Assembly: GCA_009777685.1 (NCBI GenBank)
Contig: WRLJ01000136.1
Coordinates: 1 to 5,236 of the forward strand
Direction: 5' to 3'
Source: Oscillospiraceae bacterium
GTDB lineage: Bacteria; Bacillota; Clostridia; Oscillospirales; UBA929
Length of the DNA stretch: 5,236 bases
Part shown: piece after piece, positions 5,155 through 5,236 of the stretch
How the letters are laid out: each line of letters starts with the position of its first letter
Position numbering within the stretch: position 1 is the first letter of the stretch
Program-made: the position numbers and the translations under genes
The notes under the pieces: generated by a model
Databases searched by the model: none
Seen by the model: only the letters and a program-made list of their open reading frames with translations
Told to the model about the DNA's origin: nothing

Positions 5155-5178
5155 CTGGGGGACTTGGCAGTCCCCCAG
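5155..5178. repeat. Perfect G/C-rich hairpin B
   Basis: CTGGGGGACT (5155-5164) pairs perfectly with AGTCCCCCAG (5169-5178) around the 4-base loop TGGC. This is the strongest simple stem-loop in the window. It lacks a U-tract right after it. Its GGGGG and CCCCC runs could also pair with those of hairpin A, so the two could switch partners. It may act as a transcript end or a barrier, or be a dispersed repeat. Confidence 0.75.
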
Positions 5179-5210
5179 CCCCTCTCGCGGGTAATACGGG
5201 GGTTTTGCTT
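5172..5210 (+). terminator. Weak terminator-like sequence
   Basis: A run of C at 5172-5176 or 5179-5182 could pair with GGGGG at 5198-5202, which is followed directly by TTTTGCTT (5203-5210). The stem is short, the loop is long, and hairpin B competes for the same C run. It is the only place after the GH31 gene with a G-stem followed by a T run, so it is listed at low confidence. Confidence 0.25.
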
Positions 5211-5236
5211 GTGCGAGACACGGCGTTTCACCGTAA

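Larger units (their letters stand above)
4884..5236. other. Gene-free downstream region of nested repeats
   Basis: This stretch contains no credible coding sequence. The minus-strand open frame across it has low-complexity translation, no ribosome site, and two copies of the same translated repeat, so I take it as chance. It contains a duplicated 45/46-bp block (4891 and 5078), three inverted repeats between the copies (4955-5045) and two G/C hairpins after the second copy (5127-5178). The remainder, 5179-5236, holds a weak terminator-like sequence and nothing else I can name. No gene start is visible before the window ends. Confidence 0.65.

Noticed and set aside
5227..5234. Third copy of the direct repeat at the window end (TTCACCGT)
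   Set aside because: Only 8 bases match before the sequence diverges to AA and the window ends, which is too short to support a copy.

Overview
This is a GC-rich window with two large, intact, co-directional genes on the + strand (283-2685 and 2682-4883) that overlap by 4 bases. Both encode glycoside hydrolases. The first is a family 3 (GH3) exo-beta-glycosidase carrying an extra fascin-like (beta-trefoil-type) segment inside its C-terminal domain. The second is a family 31 (GH31) enzyme of the YicI type, and every specificity residue I remember for E. coli alpha-xylosidase YicI is conserved. Neither protein has a signal peptide or membrane segment, so both should act in the cytoplasm. Together they suit the stepwise breakdown of imported xyloglucan oligosaccharides: GH31 removes the alpha-1,6-xylose branch from the non-reducing end, and a beta-glucosidase-type GH3 removes the exposed backbone glucose. 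The GH3 substrate is inferred from this partnership and is not fixed by its sequence.

Layout. Positions 1-222 hold no gene but contain four hairpin-forming elements arranged as two head-to-head pairs. A consensus-like promoter with an extended -10 box (about 223-252) and a strong Shine-Dalgarno site (266-275) come next and give a very short leader. The two genes fill 283-4883. The 353 bases after the second stop codon contain no convincing gene. They hold a 45/46-bp near-identical direct repeat (4891-4936 and 5078-5122) bracketing three GC-rich inverted repeats, then two perfect G/C hairpins (5127-5146 and 5155-5178).

Organism. Purine-rich Shine-Dalgarno sites, avoidance of A/T-ending codons, cytoplasmic plant-glycan hydrolases and intergenic DNA full of GTAGGG-type palindromes suggest a high-GC member of the Clostridia (Oscillospirales-like gut bacterium). 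This is an inference; no rRNA or marker gene is present.

The enzymes are recognisable. The less explained part is the intergenic DNA: a set of short elements sharing a (G)T(A/G)(C/G)AGGG-like edge and a palindromic core whose two arms change together from copy to copy, found on both sides of the operon.
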